This document shows, in pieces, positions 20,170 to 28,547 of a stretch of 37,483 bases of DNA; position 1 is the stretch's first letter, and each line of letters starts with the position of its first letter. Under the pieces are notes generated by a model. The model did not search any database. It was not told the DNA's origin and saw only the letters and a list, made by a program, of their open reading frames with translations. A program made the translations under genes and the position numbers. Source of the DNA: a virus; IMG/VR virus record IMGVR_UViG_3300045241_000122, positions 1 through 37,483 of that record. One strand, given 5' to 3'.

Positions 20170-20415
20170 ATGAAGGAACTCGATCGCTTGGTTAGGAATC
20201 ACGGACCAGGGACCGTGACGAACGCGCCGCTGGCTGTCCTCGAAAAGCTCCAAAAGCATTTGGCCACCTGCCGCACCGCGGCAAGCCACGTCCAAAAAAT
20301 CAAGAATAAATTCCCGGGGCTATCGTCAGCATCGCCGACCCAGGCAAGCTTACCGACGTCGCCTACGAACTCACCGGCGTCGCCTACGAATTCCCCGACA
20401 CCGCAGGCGCCATGA
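20170..20415 (+). CDS. Small protein with Ser/Pro/Thr repeat tail
   Basis: An 81-residue protein: a basic helical first half (LDRLVRNHGPGTVTNAPLAV then LEKLQKHLATCRTAASHVQK) and a repetitive tail with SPTNSPASPTNSPTP. A good GAGGAGG precedes the ATG. The stop overlaps the next start (ATGA). First gene right of attP; no family recognised. Confidence 0.55.
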   Translation: MKELDRLVRNHGPGTVTNAPLAVLEKLQKHLATCRTAASHVQKIKNKFPGLSSASPTQASLPTSPTNSPASPTNSPTPQAP

Positions 20416-20678
20416 CCGACGAAGACTTCCGCGCCGTCCTGCGAGCCGAGCTGGCCCCGATCCGGGCGCAGCTCGACGGGCTACCGCTGATCTCCCGCTC
20501 GTTGGTGGTGCTGCAACAAGAGGTCCGCGCGCTCAAAGCCGCGTTCAACGATTTCGCCCGCACCAACGTCACCGCGGGCGAAATCGAGGCGCTGCACGCC
20601 GACGTGAACCGCGTGATGGCCGAGAACGCCGCGCTTGAGGCCCGCCTCGCCACGCTGGAGCGGCTCAATGAACGCTGA
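20412..20678 (+). CDS. Coiled-coil protein
   Basis: An 88-residue protein, coiled coil over most of its length (SRSLVVLQQEVRALKAAFND, then IEALHADVNRVMAENAALEA, RLATLERL). It resembles the class of short coiled-coil phage proteins found near 2976 in this window only in general character. ATGA overlap with the preceding gene; it overlaps the following one by 11 bases. Confidence 0.6.
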   Translation: MTDEDFRAVLRAELAPIRAQLDGLPLISRSLVVLQQEVRALKAAFNDFARTNVTAGEIEALHADVNRVMAENAALEARLATLERLNER

Positions 20679-21012
20679 GCACGATGTCAAGCCGATTGGT
20701 GGGGCTTCGAATGAAACGCGGCGACCCAGTGCGAGTTTTGGACCGGGCGCGCTTGCAGGATCGAACATGACGCGGACGGAAGTTCTCGCAAAAATCTCAA
20801 CTGATCTCGGGTGGCACGGTCCGAACGGATCGGTGCTCCGTTATGTCGTGCTGGAGCGCGACGCCGCCGAGGCGCTGCTCGACCCGATCGACGAGCGCGC
20901 GCTGCTGTCTGAAATCTTTCGGCTCGTGGGGTTGCTCAATGACGCCATGCCCGAGGACGAGCGGGCGCCGCCGCCTCAAACAAACGTAACCATTGAGGAT
21001 AGCGCGGTATGA
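20668..21012 (+). CDS. Small hypothetical protein
   Basis: A 114-residue protein. From about residue 34 it is well structured: MTRTEVLAKISTDLGWHGPN, GSVLRYVVLERDAAEALLDP and a helix (RALLSEIFRLVGLLNDAM). The first 33 residues look loose, so ATG 20767 is a serious alternative start. Stop overlaps the next gene (ATGA, 21009-21012). No family recognised. Confidence 0.55.
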   Translation: MNAEHDVKPIGGASNETRRPSASFGPGALAGSNMTRTEVLAKISTDLGWHGPNGSVLRYVVLERDAAEALLDPIDERALLSEIFRLVGLLNDAMPEDERAPPPQTNVTIEDSAV

Positions 21013-21560
21013 CCGACGCCCCGCGACGCCAGTGCGGCGACTGCCAGCTCTGCTGCAAACTCTTGCCGATGCAGGAATTTGACAAGCCGGCCGGCGAGCG
21101 GTGCAAGCACCAGCGCCACGGCGTCGGCTGCAACATCTATCCTCAGCGGCCGAGGGCGTGCCGGCTCTGGAATTGCCGTTGGCTTGGCGGTGACAACACG
21201 GGCGCGCGGCCGGATCATGCTCACTATGTCGTCGACGTCATGCCGGACTACATCACGGTGGTGCCGCTCGACGGCAGCGAGCCGACCAACGTGCCGGTGC
21301 TGCAGATCTGGATCGATCCGAAATTCCCCGATGCGCACCGCGACAAGGAGCTGCGCGCCTACATCGAAGGCACGGCCATGCCGGCGCTGATACGGATCAA
21401 CGCGCGCGAGGGCTTCGTCATTGCGCCGCCCAACGTCAACGCCGACGGCGTCTGGTACGAAGGCGTTGGCGTCGGGGTTTCGCTGGGACGGGAGCATACG
21501 CCCGAGGAGAAGCTCGCCGTGATCGGCCCGATGAAGATCACCTTGGAGTTGGACGAATGA
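21009..21560 (+). CDS. YkgJ-family-like Cys-cluster protein, copy 2
   Basis: A 183-residue protein: RQCGDCQLCCKLLPM at the N-terminus (C-x2-C-x2-CC), then RCKHQRHGVGCNIYPQRPRA and CRLWNCRWL, the same cluster order as the 15919 gene, with an extra about 110-residue C-terminal beta-rich domain (HYVVDVMPDYITVVPLDGSE, VPVLQIWIDPKFPDAHRDKE). Metal chelation is the family annotation; no partner is evident. ATGA overlaps on both ends. Confidence 0.75.
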   Translation: MTDAPRRQCGDCQLCCKLLPMQEFDKPAGERCKHQRHGVGCNIYPQRPRACRLWNCRWLGGDNTGARPDHAHYVVDVMPDYITVVPLDGSEPTNVPVLQIWIDPKFPDAHRDKELRAYIEGTAMPALIRINAREGFVIAPPNVNADGVWYEGVGVGVSLGREHTPEEKLAVIGPMKITLELDE

Positions 21561-21889
21561 ACGCGCCCGGTTATTACATACTGGGCGCCGACAATCAGAT
21601 CATCGCGGTCGATGCGATGACATGGGCGAGATGGTTCGAAAACATGCCCAATCGAACCGTCGGCTGGACACAGATCACCAGCGAGATCCTGGTCTCGACG
21701 GTGTTCCTCGGCCTAGATCATCGTTTTTCCGGCCGAGGGCCGGCGATTCTATTCGAGACGGTGGTGTTCGGCGGCCCACACGACGGCGACATGTGGCGGT
21801 ATTCATCATGGGACGACGCGGAAGCGGGGCACGCCGCGGCGGTGCGGAATGTGCGCGCGGCGATCGGGCAGAACGTCGGTAAAATATGA
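21557..21889 (+). CDS. Hypothetical phage protein
   Basis: A 110-residue protein (YYILGADNQIIAVDAMTWAR, WFENMPNRTVGWTQITSEIL, VSTVFLGLDHRF, then LFETVVFGGPHDGDMWRYSS). I recall this motif set in many phages of rhizobia and other proteobacteria, always without function. The WFE and FLGLDH segments are the likely conserved core. ATGA overlaps on both ends. Confidence 0.7.
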   Translation: MNAPGYYILGADNQIIAVDAMTWARWFENMPNRTVGWTQITSEILVSTVFLGLDHRFSGRGPAILFETVVFGGPHDGDMWRYSSWDDAEAGHAAAVRNVRAAIGQNVGKI

Positions 21890-22068
21890 GCGACGATCAT
21901 CCCCGGCTATTTAGGTTCGTGGGCTTTGCCCCTAGTTCAAAATCTTCCACAGGGCCACAGCACCTAAGAGCGCCAAGATCAGATACCCACCCTGTAACGG
22001 ACACATCGTGCATCTCGCTTTCGCAGTATTCCCTCACGCAGCCGCCGACGAGGACCCAGCGCGCATAA
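21886..22068 (+). CDS. Doubtful 60-residue protein at the convergent end
   Basis: Frame that starts with an ATGA overlap (21886-21889) but whose product (LFRFVGFAPSSKSSTGPQHL...) is low in structure, and it runs 35 bases into the oppositely oriented methyltransferase gene. It may be real in its first half only. Kept because of the overlap pattern. Confidence 0.25.
   Translation: MSDDHPRLFRFVGFAPSSKSSTGPQHLRAPRSDTHPVTDTSCISLSQYSLTQPPTRTQRA
21932..22006 (-). CDS. Possible 24-residue membrane peptide
   Basis: Short leftward frame after the methyltransferase stop. The peptide has a short polar start (MCPLQGG), one hydrophobic span (YLILALLGAVALW) and KILN, like very small phage membrane proteins. 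No clear ribosome site. It overlaps the doubtful rightward frame at 21886-22068; at most one of the two is likely real. Confidence 0.35.
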   Translation of the reverse strand: MCPLQGGYLILALLGAVALWKILN

Positions 22069-22672
22069 GAAGCGCGAGCTGCCTGCCGAATGGTTCCCTT
22101 CGATCAATTATCTCGAACCGCTTCGCGATCTCCGCCTCGAATTCCTCACGCGGATAGCCGGGATGGCCGAGGAAAGGCTCGTAAAAATCCGTTGCGATAG
22201 CGAAGCGCGCTCCCGGACTCCCGTAGGCCAACATGTTGTTCAACACGTCGCGCCAACCAACCAAATGATCCAACGCATTCCAGCAAATCACGGTATCGGC
22301 GCGCAGATTGGGGATGAACTCCTCCGCCGGCTGCGCGTAGGTTGTGATGCCCGACCACCACTCCGCAGGAACAAGCAGCTGGTATGCGTCCGCGAGCGGG
22401 TCGATGACGGCGCAAGGCGCGAACGGGGGACGCGGGCCGCAGCCGATGTCGAGCACGGCTCCCTGCGGATCAATGAACTCCTTGACCTCGTTCCACTGCG
22501 ATGTGAACCCGGGATCATCGAGGTGCCCAAGTGGCAAGTGCTCGCGCCACCAGTTGAGTTCGAAGGGCTGATGAAGGTCGCGCCAAGCGCGCCAGGTCCG
22601 CAGGTCTTCGCCGTTCTTTCGATCTTCTGCCAGCCTGGCGATGGCGCCGATGTCCATTTCACATGCCGCCAT
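22034..22672 (-). CDS. SAM-dependent methyltransferase (class I)
   Basis: A 212-residue methyltransferase: motif I VLDIGCGPRPPFAPCAVIDP (about residues 73-92), acidic loop EWWSGITTYAQPAEEFIPNL, motif IV-like ADTVICWNALDHLVGW, and a C-terminal sheet region. The protein is class I and small; the substrate could be a sugar, lipid or small molecule. It begins right after the 22673 gene's stop (TGA then ATG). With the fused methyltransferase in the 34548 gene it makes two non-DNA methyltransferases in the late region. Confidence 0.8.
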   Translation of the reverse strand: MAACEMDIGAIARLAEDRKNGEDLRTWRAWRDLHQPFELNWWREHLPLGHLDDPGFTSQWNEVKEFIDPQGAVLDIGCGPRPPFAPCAVIDPLADAYQLLVPAEWWSGITTYAQPAEEFIPNLRADTVICWNALDHLVGWRDVLNNMLAYGSPGARFAIATDFYEPFLGHPGYPREEFEAEIAKRFEIIDRREPFGRQLALLMRAGSSSAAA

Positions 22673-22873
22673 TCATTCAATCGTGGCGGTCTCGCCATCG
22701 ATGACGACCGCGCCTGAGCCGGCGCGTTTCAAATCCTCATAGGTCAAATTCTTGATCTTGCCGCCCTGGCGCAATTCATCTCTTGCGTCACCGATTACGC
22801 CGCCGTCGCCTTCAAAGCGCGCCTGCATAACGATCCTGTCGCCATCCGTGTGAAAGAACCAACGCTCGCTCAC
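22673..22873 (-). CDS. Small protein directly after the MuF-metalloprotease gene (candidate immunity or partner)
   Basis: A 66-residue protein, beta-rich then helical (RWFFHTDGDRIVMQARFEGD, ARDELRQGGKIKNLTYEDLK, AVVIDGETATIE). It starts one base after the stop of the MuF fusion gene, the position where polymorphic-toxin operons carry the immunity protein. No homology known to me; the immunity role is purely positional. Confidence 0.55.
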   Translation of the reverse strand: MSERWFFHTDGDRIVMQARFEGDGGVIGDARDELRQGGKIKNLTYEDLKRAGSGAVVIDGETATIE

Positions 22874-22874
22874 A

Positions 22875-24779
22875 TCAACCTCGCACTATTGTCTTGCGCA
22901 AAAGCGTCGTCACATTGGGAAAATGATCAGCCACATGAAGCTCAGGCGCAGCGCCGCCACCGTTGATTTCGCCAAACACCTCCGCAAACGCCTCCTGGCG
23001 GCCGGCCCCCCCAAGCTGAAGGAAATATGCCAATTTTTCGGATATAGCCTCGTCCATCATCGACCTGTCCGCATTATGTGCCGTCTTGAATTCGTTGGTG
23101 CTGCTGAAGGATTCCAGCGCAGCATCATAAGCATGTCCAACCTCATGCCTTAGCACACCTTCGGCGCGACCAGTTGATATTTCCAGTCCCGATACACGAC
23201 CGATATATTTTTCTGTGACAATCGCCTTTTTCACACCGCCATGATAGAGACCTTCTGCATTGTCCCAGGTCGTGCCTTTAGGCCATCCACGCGGCGTAAC
23301 ACCCTTGAATTCCGGCATGATCTCCGTCACACGGCGGCCGACAGCAATCTTGATTCCGGCTTCTCGAAGCTTGTCCCGCACCGGCACAGGCAGCGCCTCT
23401 ATGGCATCAAGCATCTTCGCCTTGAATTCCGGTGACGTTTCCCCGTAGTGCTCGACCAGGCCGGCTATGGACGAAGGCCCGGCCGGCTCAGGCTCACGGC
23501 TCGCACGAGAGGGCGCAAAGGCGCACCGGCAGTTCGGGTGCGCGGGAATTAGGCCCTCGGCCTCGTCGAGCGAGTAGGGGCCCTCGTCGCTGATGTCCTG
23601 ACACTCGTCACAAACGTCATCGTCCCCAGCTGTGACGATGTTGACCAGATTGCCGCCCAGCGTCGCCTGGAGCCGCTTCTCCGCCGCCTCGATCCGCGCC
23701 ATTGTCTCCTGGGACGGCGTCTCCTTCCGGCCAGCGCGCGCCGTGGCGTCGGGCTTCTGCCCCCCCGGCCGCGTCATCGCTGCATACTGGCGATAGAGAT
23801 CCTCGCGCTTGTACTGCTGCGCGGCCCGCAGCGCCTCGCCCTCAGCCTGCCGCCGCGCTACATATTCCGCGGTGCCGCGCTTTAGCCCCTGCGCGAATTC
23901 AGACTCGGCCCGGACCAATCGTTCGCTCTCTTGCTGCAGTTCCTGCTCGATCTGGCGGTACGCCTTCTCGCGACCCTGCCGCTTGGACAGCGTGGCGAAC
24001 CGCTCCCGCCAATGTTTCTGGGCCGTGGAGATCAGTGTTTGCAACGGCACCCGGACCGCCGGGGCCGCAACTTCCTCGGCCTCAATCGGTATCGCATCGG
24101 CCAGCCCACGCCGCCGCACCCGCTCGGGAATGGTCCCGACATGCGTCACGCCGACGCTGCGGAAAGCGCTCAGCGTCGAGGTCGCATGCGTCCTGGCGAT
24201 CACGTCCTCGGCCATCGTCCTGGTGCGATGACGCATCGTCCGGATCACGCCGGCCAGGGCGTTCGCCATCTTGGTCGGCGAGTGGCTCGCCATCATCGCC
24301 TGCGTGGCCAGCCGGACGAGTTGCTGCTGCGCCGCGGCCACGATGCCGCGCAATTCGCTTGTCGCGAGGCTCTCCATGGCGGCGATCCGCGCCGGATCGA
24401 CCCGGCCGCCGGGGACGAGCCCATCGGCGCGTTGCTGGGCTCGCTGGGCGGCCTTTCGAACGTGGGGTCTCAGCCATACCCCACCGGCGAAAACCTTCTG
24501 GGCAAGCTCGCCTTCCAGCCATGCGGCAAACCCCTCCCCTTTGTCGGCATGCGGGAGCCGCCCGATGCCACGCAGGCCAACGAGGTCGTGCTCGATCAGG
24601 GCTTGTCGGAGAGTGCGGCCAAATGTCTGCCAGCGTCGATCGCCCTCGGCCTTCATCCGTATACGGAGGCCGGACGTGCCCGTGGGATCACGGCGCCCGG
24701 CCTGCGCATCCGCGACCGCCGACCGGGGACTGTTGGGGGGGGGTGGTCGGTGACCGCAAAGGGAATGTTCCGCATACAT
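22875..24779 (-). CDS. MuF-type head morphogenesis protein fused to a zinc-metalloprotease-like toxin domain
   Basis: A 634-residue protein. N-terminal helical region to about 230; coiled coil rich in Gln/Glu/Arg at 255-370; MuF C-terminal motif at about 388-420 (CDECQDISDEGPYSLDEAEG then IPAHPNCRCAF) typical of phage Mu gpF-like minor head proteins. After a Pro-rich hinge (about 430) a separate domain (445-634) contains HEVGH at 545-549 (HExxH) and EAFAEVF at 596-602, the zincin arrangement seen in anthrax-lethal-factor-like (ATLF) toxins. MuF proteins with exchangeable C-terminal toxins are known. The true start is unsure: a run of nine C lies within the first 15 codons. The portal gene is upstream. 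Confidence 0.78.
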   Translation of the reverse strand: MYAEHSLCGHRPPPPNSPRSAVADAQAGRRDPTGTSGLRIRMKAEGDRRWQTFGRTLRQALIEHDLVGLRGIGRLPHADKGEGFAAWLEGELAQKVFAGGVWLRPHVRKAAQRAQQRADGLVPGGRVDPARIAAMESLATSELRGIVAAAQQQLVRLATQAMMASHSPTKMANALAGVIRTMRHRTRTMAEDVIARTHATSTLSAFRSVGVTHVGTIPERVRRRGLADAIPIEAEEVAAPAVRVPLQTLISTAQKHWRERFATLSKRQGREKAYRQIEQELQQESERLVRAESEFAQGLKRGTAEYVARRQAEGEALRAAQQYKREDLYRQYAAMTRPGGQKPDATARAGRKETPSQETMARIEAAEKRLQATLGGNLVNIVTAGDDDVCDECQDISDEGPYSLDEAEGLIPAHPNCRCAFAPSRASREPEPAGPSSIAGLVEHYGETSPEFKAKMLDAIEALPVPVRDKLREAGIKIAVGRRVTEIMPEFKGVTPRGWPKGTTWDNAEGLYHGGVKKAIVTEKYIGRVSGLEISTGRAEGVLRHEVGHAYDAALESFSSTNEFKTAHNADRSMMDEAISEKLAYFLQLGGAGRQEAFAEVFGEINGGGAAPELHVADHFPNVTTLLRKTIVRG

Positions 24780-24800
24780 TGGGGCGTCTCGGGCCAGCCG

Positions 24801-25097
24801 TCAACCGCGGTCGCGCTCGGCGATTGCCCACGCGTTCAAGATCGCCGCCATCTCGTGGGCGGTCTGCGGCGGCTTGTAGCCCTCATGGCTAACAATCTCG
24901 GTCGCCAGCTTCATGGCGTCGTGAAACGTCAGCGCAGTCATCGCTTTGGCGACGCACTGCAGCGGCGCATCAGCCCGCCGCGACGTATGGCCTGGATAGC
25001 CGACGCTCCCCACCGGTCCGAGGCCACGTGGTGGCCCATTGATAGGCGTGCTGGCGGGGACGGGAATGTCGAAATCAGGATCGGAATCATAGCTCAT
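24801..25097 (-). CDS. Small structural-region protein
   Basis: A 98-residue protein; start set at ATG 25097 because GGAG lies six bases before it, while the ATG four codons earlier has no ribosome site. Pro/Gly-rich first half (DFDIPVPASTPINGPPRGLG), helical second half (CVAKAMTALTFHDAMKLATE, EMAAILNAWAIAERDRG). It lies between portal and MuF, a position often held by small head accessory proteins. Function unknown. Confidence 0.6.
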   Translation of the reverse strand: MSYDSDPDFDIPVPASTPINGPPRGLGPVGSVGYPGHTSRRADAPLQCVAKAMTALTFHDAMKLATEIVSHEGYKPPQTAHEMAAILNAWAIAERDRG

Positions 25098-25114
25098 CAC
25101 GGGCTCCATTCGGT

Positions 25115-26668
25115 TTAACCGGTGGCCCCCATTTCCTCGGGATTAGGGCTGGGCGGCGCTTGCTTGCCAACCGGCGCCGGCGCCCCGCCGAATCCAATCG
25201 GCGCCACTGGCATCTCCGGCTCCTCGGGCTCAGCGCCATATTTGAGGATCGAGGCGTCCAGGCCAGGATAGGTGGCGTCTTCGATCAGCTGATTGACGAC
25301 GCCCTCGCGGAATGCGTCCTCGTTGATGAGGCCGATCGTCGAATAAATCTGCGTGGCCTGCGCCTTCTGGTACGCGATCGCCGCCTTCTCCGCCTCGCCC
25401 ATCTGCCAAAGCGCATTCCATTCATAATGGATGTCGGGGTCTGGCCGCCCGAACGCGGAACGCATCATCACCTGGTCGAGCATCCCGAGCTTGGGCGCGA
25501 CCTCGTTCTTCTGCATGTCGACGCAGGCGTCGTAATAATTCCGCAGATCGTCCGGGCCGCCCGCGGTGCTCCCGCCCTGCATCCCACGCCCTTGGGCCTG
25601 GCCGAATAGGCGGCTCACCGGCATGTCCGCCGCGGCGGCGACGATGGTCGTGAACTCGTGCAGGATCATCGGCAGCCCGGAGTAGTTTGTCTGCACTCGC
25701 TGCCACTCCTCCTCCTTATCGAGGAGCAGCGCGCTGATGACGCTCTTGGTATGCGCCGACAAGGTGAACCGCTCTATCAGCTTATTCTTATACTCTGGCG
25801 TGGTCAGGCGCTCCGACATATCCGGGATTTTAACGACGTCCAGCTTGCCGTCATTCACAATTGCCGCAATCGACTGCAGGCTGCTCGTGAATCCCATCAT
25901 CGTATCGACGACGGTCTGCAGAACGCTGTCGCCCCAGCCGCCTCCCATTGGGGCCAGCCGCCAGTCCGGCAGCTCATTGCCGGCGTACTCGAGCACGCGG
26001 CTCGGGTGAATCTGCGTCATGCCGATGCCGATGGTCGGGATCGTCTGCAGCTGCTGCCCCTGCTGTCGTCCGAACGGGATGACGTTGCGGAACCCTCCCG
26101 CCTTCGGCGCCGCCGGCGGCGGAGGCGCGGGCGCCGTGGTGCCTGCCTCGCCCTCGAAGCCGAACATCGGCGTTGCGATCGTGTAATAGGCAGGCCGCGT
26201 GTAATAAGGGTCCATCACGTTGTAGATCCGCGGGCCCGCGTTCAGCTCATAGCGATTGAGCACCACAACGTATTTGAGGCAGCCGCGCCCGCACTTCTCC
26301 AGATTGAGCGGCTGGCTCGGGTCATTGCCGTCATCCACACCGACGATCAGCGCGGCTCCGCCATAAAGGCGCGCCCGGGTGATCCATTGCTTCACCTTGC
26401 GCTGCAGGTCCATCGTCTTTTCGATGGTCTCCAGCGCCTCGATCTGACTTTGCGACGCTTGCCACGCACGCCACTCGCGCGTCACATCCTCGGCCGGAGC
26501 ATCGCAAATTTTCCGCGCCAGCCAGTCTCCGCGATACATATTCTCAAGCTGATTGCGATCGAGCAGAGTGAAGTCGTATTGAACGCTCCTGCTCGGATCG
26601 AGCCCAGGCGTGCCGAGGCCGGTCACGAAATTTTTGAGCGTGTCGCGGACAGTTGTGTAATAGCTCAT
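25115..26668 (-). CDS. Portal protein (DUF1073-type)
   Basis: A 517-residue portal. Recognised by the N-terminal portal pattern (NQLENMYRGDWLARKICDAP, AEDVTREWRAW), ARLYGGAALIVGVDDGNDPS, PSRVLEYAGNELPDW, GDSVLQTVVDTMMGFTSSLQ, and FTTIVAAAADMPVSRLFGQA followed by a Gly-rich loop; these belong to the DUF1073/Phage_portal_3 family. It forms the dodecameric DNA entry ring. A Pro-rich insert near 180-195 and an unstructured tail are specific to this copy. The start overlaps the previous gene (ATGA). Confidence 0.9.
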   Translation of the reverse strand: MSYYTTVRDTLKNFVTGLGTPGLDPSRSVQYDFTLLDRNQLENMYRGDWLARKICDAPAEDVTREWRAWQASQSQIEALETIEKTMDLQRKVKQWITRARLYGGAALIVGVDDGNDPSQPLNLEKCGRGCLKYVVVLNRYELNAGPRIYNVMDPYYTRPAYYTIATPMFGFEGEAGTTAPAPPPPAAPKAGGFRNVIPFGRQQGQQLQTIPTIGIGMTQIHPSRVLEYAGNELPDWRLAPMGGGWGDSVLQTVVDTMMGFTSSLQSIAAIVNDGKLDVVKIPDMSERLTTPEYKNKLIERFTLSAHTKSVISALLLDKEEEWQRVQTNYSGLPMILHEFTTIVAAAADMPVSRLFGQAQGRGMQGGSTAGGPDDLRNYYDACVDMQKNEVAPKLGMLDQVMMRSAFGRPDPDIHYEWNALWQMGEAEKAAIAYQKAQATQIYSTIGLINEDAFREGVVNQLIEDATYPGLDASILKYGAEPEEPEMPVAPIGFGGAPAPVGKQAPPSPNPEEMGATG

Positions 26669-26946
26669 TGCTTCGTTCCCGCTGGCGCCATCGCGAGCTG
26701 GGCGCTCTCGATCTCCCGGGTGTCCCGCTCCTCATCCAAAACGTCACGGCCCTGATGCAACGCGCACGCGTCGTCGCTCACCCCGACAATCGGCCGCACG
26801 AATTGGAAAGTGACCTTTCCACCCGACATTGACACCTGCGTCGGTGTCGGCGGCGCGCCACCGCACACTCGCCTGGTCAAATCCTGCGGCACGATCCGCG
26901 CGAACCGGCATGTTCCGCAGCGCTTGATATTCATGACCCCGACCAT
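26665..26946 (-). CDS. Small Cys-containing protein
   Basis: A 93-residue protein from ATG 26946 (TGATG overlap with the endolysin stop). Four cysteines: KRCGTCRFARIVPQDLTRRV then CGGAPP and DDACALH, a possible small zinc site. The C-terminal half is helical and acidic. Its stop overlaps the portal start (ATGA). The longer frame to 27156 is a shadow of the endolysin gene and is rejected. Function unknown. Confidence 0.6.
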   Translation of the reverse strand: MVGVMNIKRCGTCRFARIVPQDLTRRVCGGAPPTPTQVSMSGGKVTFQFVRPIVGVSDDACALHQGRDVLDEERDTREIESAQLAMAPAGTKQ

Positions 26947-28547
26947 CACGCCACCAAGCCCGTGTCCAGATACTCCTGGACTGCCGCGAACATCTCGTCC
27001 GCTTCCATTTTCAATTCCACTTCCTTCCGGATTATGGGGCCATAATGGTTCGCCAGATTGCGAAGCGTCAGGCCGTGCGTCTCCACCGCAAAAGCCGGGC
27101 ATTCCTTGCACAGCTTCTGAAACGCGAAGCCCTGGCCGCTTCCATAGCAGCCCCATTCGTCATCCGTGCAAGAAACCCCATCTTCGAAGACGCTGAGATA
27201 GCAGGTCGCCACGTTCCGCGGGTTTGAATACTCCGCCATGAGATTGCTGAACGCTGGCTCGCTTGCGCTGTGGGCGTTCCAGGACGTTTGAAACAGGCCC
27301 GCCTCGGCGGTGTCGCTCGACACGTTGTCGGCGGACAGGTCCCGGCCCTCGCAGTGCCTTCCGCTCGATTCCCGCATCCCGCTGCCGAGCATCAGAGCAT
27401 AGAGGTGGCGCAAGGTATGGGCCCCCGCGGCCTCGTTGCTCATCCCCAGCGCGTCAAACTGGCTGCGGTAGATGTTGAGCGCGTCCTTGTCCGATCCGGT
27501 CCGCGCCTTCGCCATTTCGACCGCCGCCGGGTGCCCAAGCTGAAGCTTGCGATAGGTCTGGGCAAACGCCAGCGCCATGCCTTGGGTGAACCCGGGCGGG
27601 GCAACCCCGCGGTCCTTCCAGGGATACTCGGCAATTTCGCTCTCATCGGCGATTACGCAAATCGCTTCGATGTCCCGTTCGTCCAGCGCGTGCGGCGGAG
27701 GCGGCAACGGCTGCTTGCTGTCGTACAAGGCTGCCCACGTCTGCTCGCCGCATATCCCGTCGGCAGCAAGCCCGCGCGTCGCCTGATAATGCGTAACGGC
27801 ATCCTCTGTCCCGTTGCCGAAATCGCCGTCCTCGTCGAGGTCCGGGTGCAATTCTGTGAGGTTGAGGAGGTGCTGCAAATCCTCCACGTCGTGGCCGTCG
27901 TCGCCGAGGGCGAGCACAGGGCGCTCCGATAACGGCACATCGAGCGGGTCCTCGACCCATGGCCGTTCGGGCGGAGCCGGCACATCAGGAGGCGTAATGG
28001 GCGGCTTAGACCCGCCTAGCGGCTTGCCAGCAACAGTCTCGGCAATGGCCCTGCAAATCGCCTCGAAGTGCTGACGATAGAGATTGCAGTCGCTGGTGCT
28101 ATCGCAGAAGCAGACCTCGATGAGCACGGCTGGCGCATTCGTGTTCGATAGAAAGAAAAGGCTATTCGAGTATTTCGGACCGCGGTTGGTCAGTCCGCTC
28201 GCGCCGGAGATTGCGAGCGATATTGCCGACGCGAGCTTCTCCTGGCTCACGTACCAGCATTCGGTGCCGTGCGCCCCTGGAGTGGCGTTGAAGTGGACGC
28301 TGATATCGAGATCGTGGGAAGGCTGGGCGTTGTGCCAGTTTACTATTCGATTGAGGTTCTCCGTCTGATCGTCACTTATGTCGTCTGCGAACTTGTAGGT
28401 TTTGACACCGCCGTCATTCAGTATCTTCGCGACGCGGTCGACAACCTTGCGCGCCTCATCGACCTCATCACATTGCGGCGGGACCGGATTGCCGCTCGCG
28501 CCCCGAATATATTTTCCATGGCCAGAACTGATCGCGAAGCTTGGCAT
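26946..28547 (-). CDS. Modular endolysin: amidase, peptidoglycan-binding and lysozyme-like domains
   Basis: A 533-residue three-module enzyme. Residues 1-175 are an N-acetylmuramoyl-L-alanine amidase (Amidase_3): zinc-binding SSGHGKY (His10), Glu in CDEVDEARKV, ISVHFNA His and VLIEVCFC Glu. Residues 215-285 form a PG_binding_1 domain (LGDDGHDVEDLQHLLNLTEL, LAADGICGEQTWAAL). The C-terminal 240 residues contain ALMLGSGMRESSGRHCEG and DTAEAGLFQTSWNAHS, lysozyme/transglycosylase-like. No signal peptide is visible, so release needs the holin genes upstream (28654-29754). Such a large two-activity endolysin is uncommon. Confidence 0.88.
   Translation of the reverse strand: MPSFAISSGHGKYIRGASGNPVPPQCDEVDEARKVVDRVAKILNDGGVKTYKFADDISDDQTENLNRIVNWHNAQPSHDLDISVHFNATPGAHGTECWYVSQEKLASAISLAISGASGLTNRGPKYSNSLFFLSNTNAPAVLIEVCFCDSTSDCNLYRQHFEAICRAIAETVAGKPLGGSKPPITPPDVPAPPERPWVEDPLDVPLSERPVLALGDDGHDVEDLQHLLNLTELHPDLDEDGDFGNGTEDAVTHYQATRGLAADGICGEQTWAALYDSKQPLPPPPHALDERDIEAICVIADESEIAEYPWKDRGVAPPGFTQGMALAFAQTYRKLQLGHPAAVEMAKARTGSDKDALNIYRSQFDALGMSNEAAGAHTLRHLYALMLGSGMRESSGRHCEGRDLSADNVSSDTAEAGLFQTSWNAHSASEPAFSNLMAEYSNPRNVATCYLSVFEDGVSCTDDEWGCYGSGQGFAFQKLCKECPAFAVETHGLTLRNLANHYGPIIRKEVELKMEADEMFAAVQEYLDTGLVA

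Noticed and set aside
23702-25118. Two rightward frames of about 395 codons opposite the MuF gene
   Set aside because: Arg/Pro-rich composition without motifs; the leftward frame carries MuF and protease motifs.
25658-26755. Rightward frame of 365 codons opposite the portal gene
   Set aside because: No domain pattern; the portal protein on the other strand is unambiguous.
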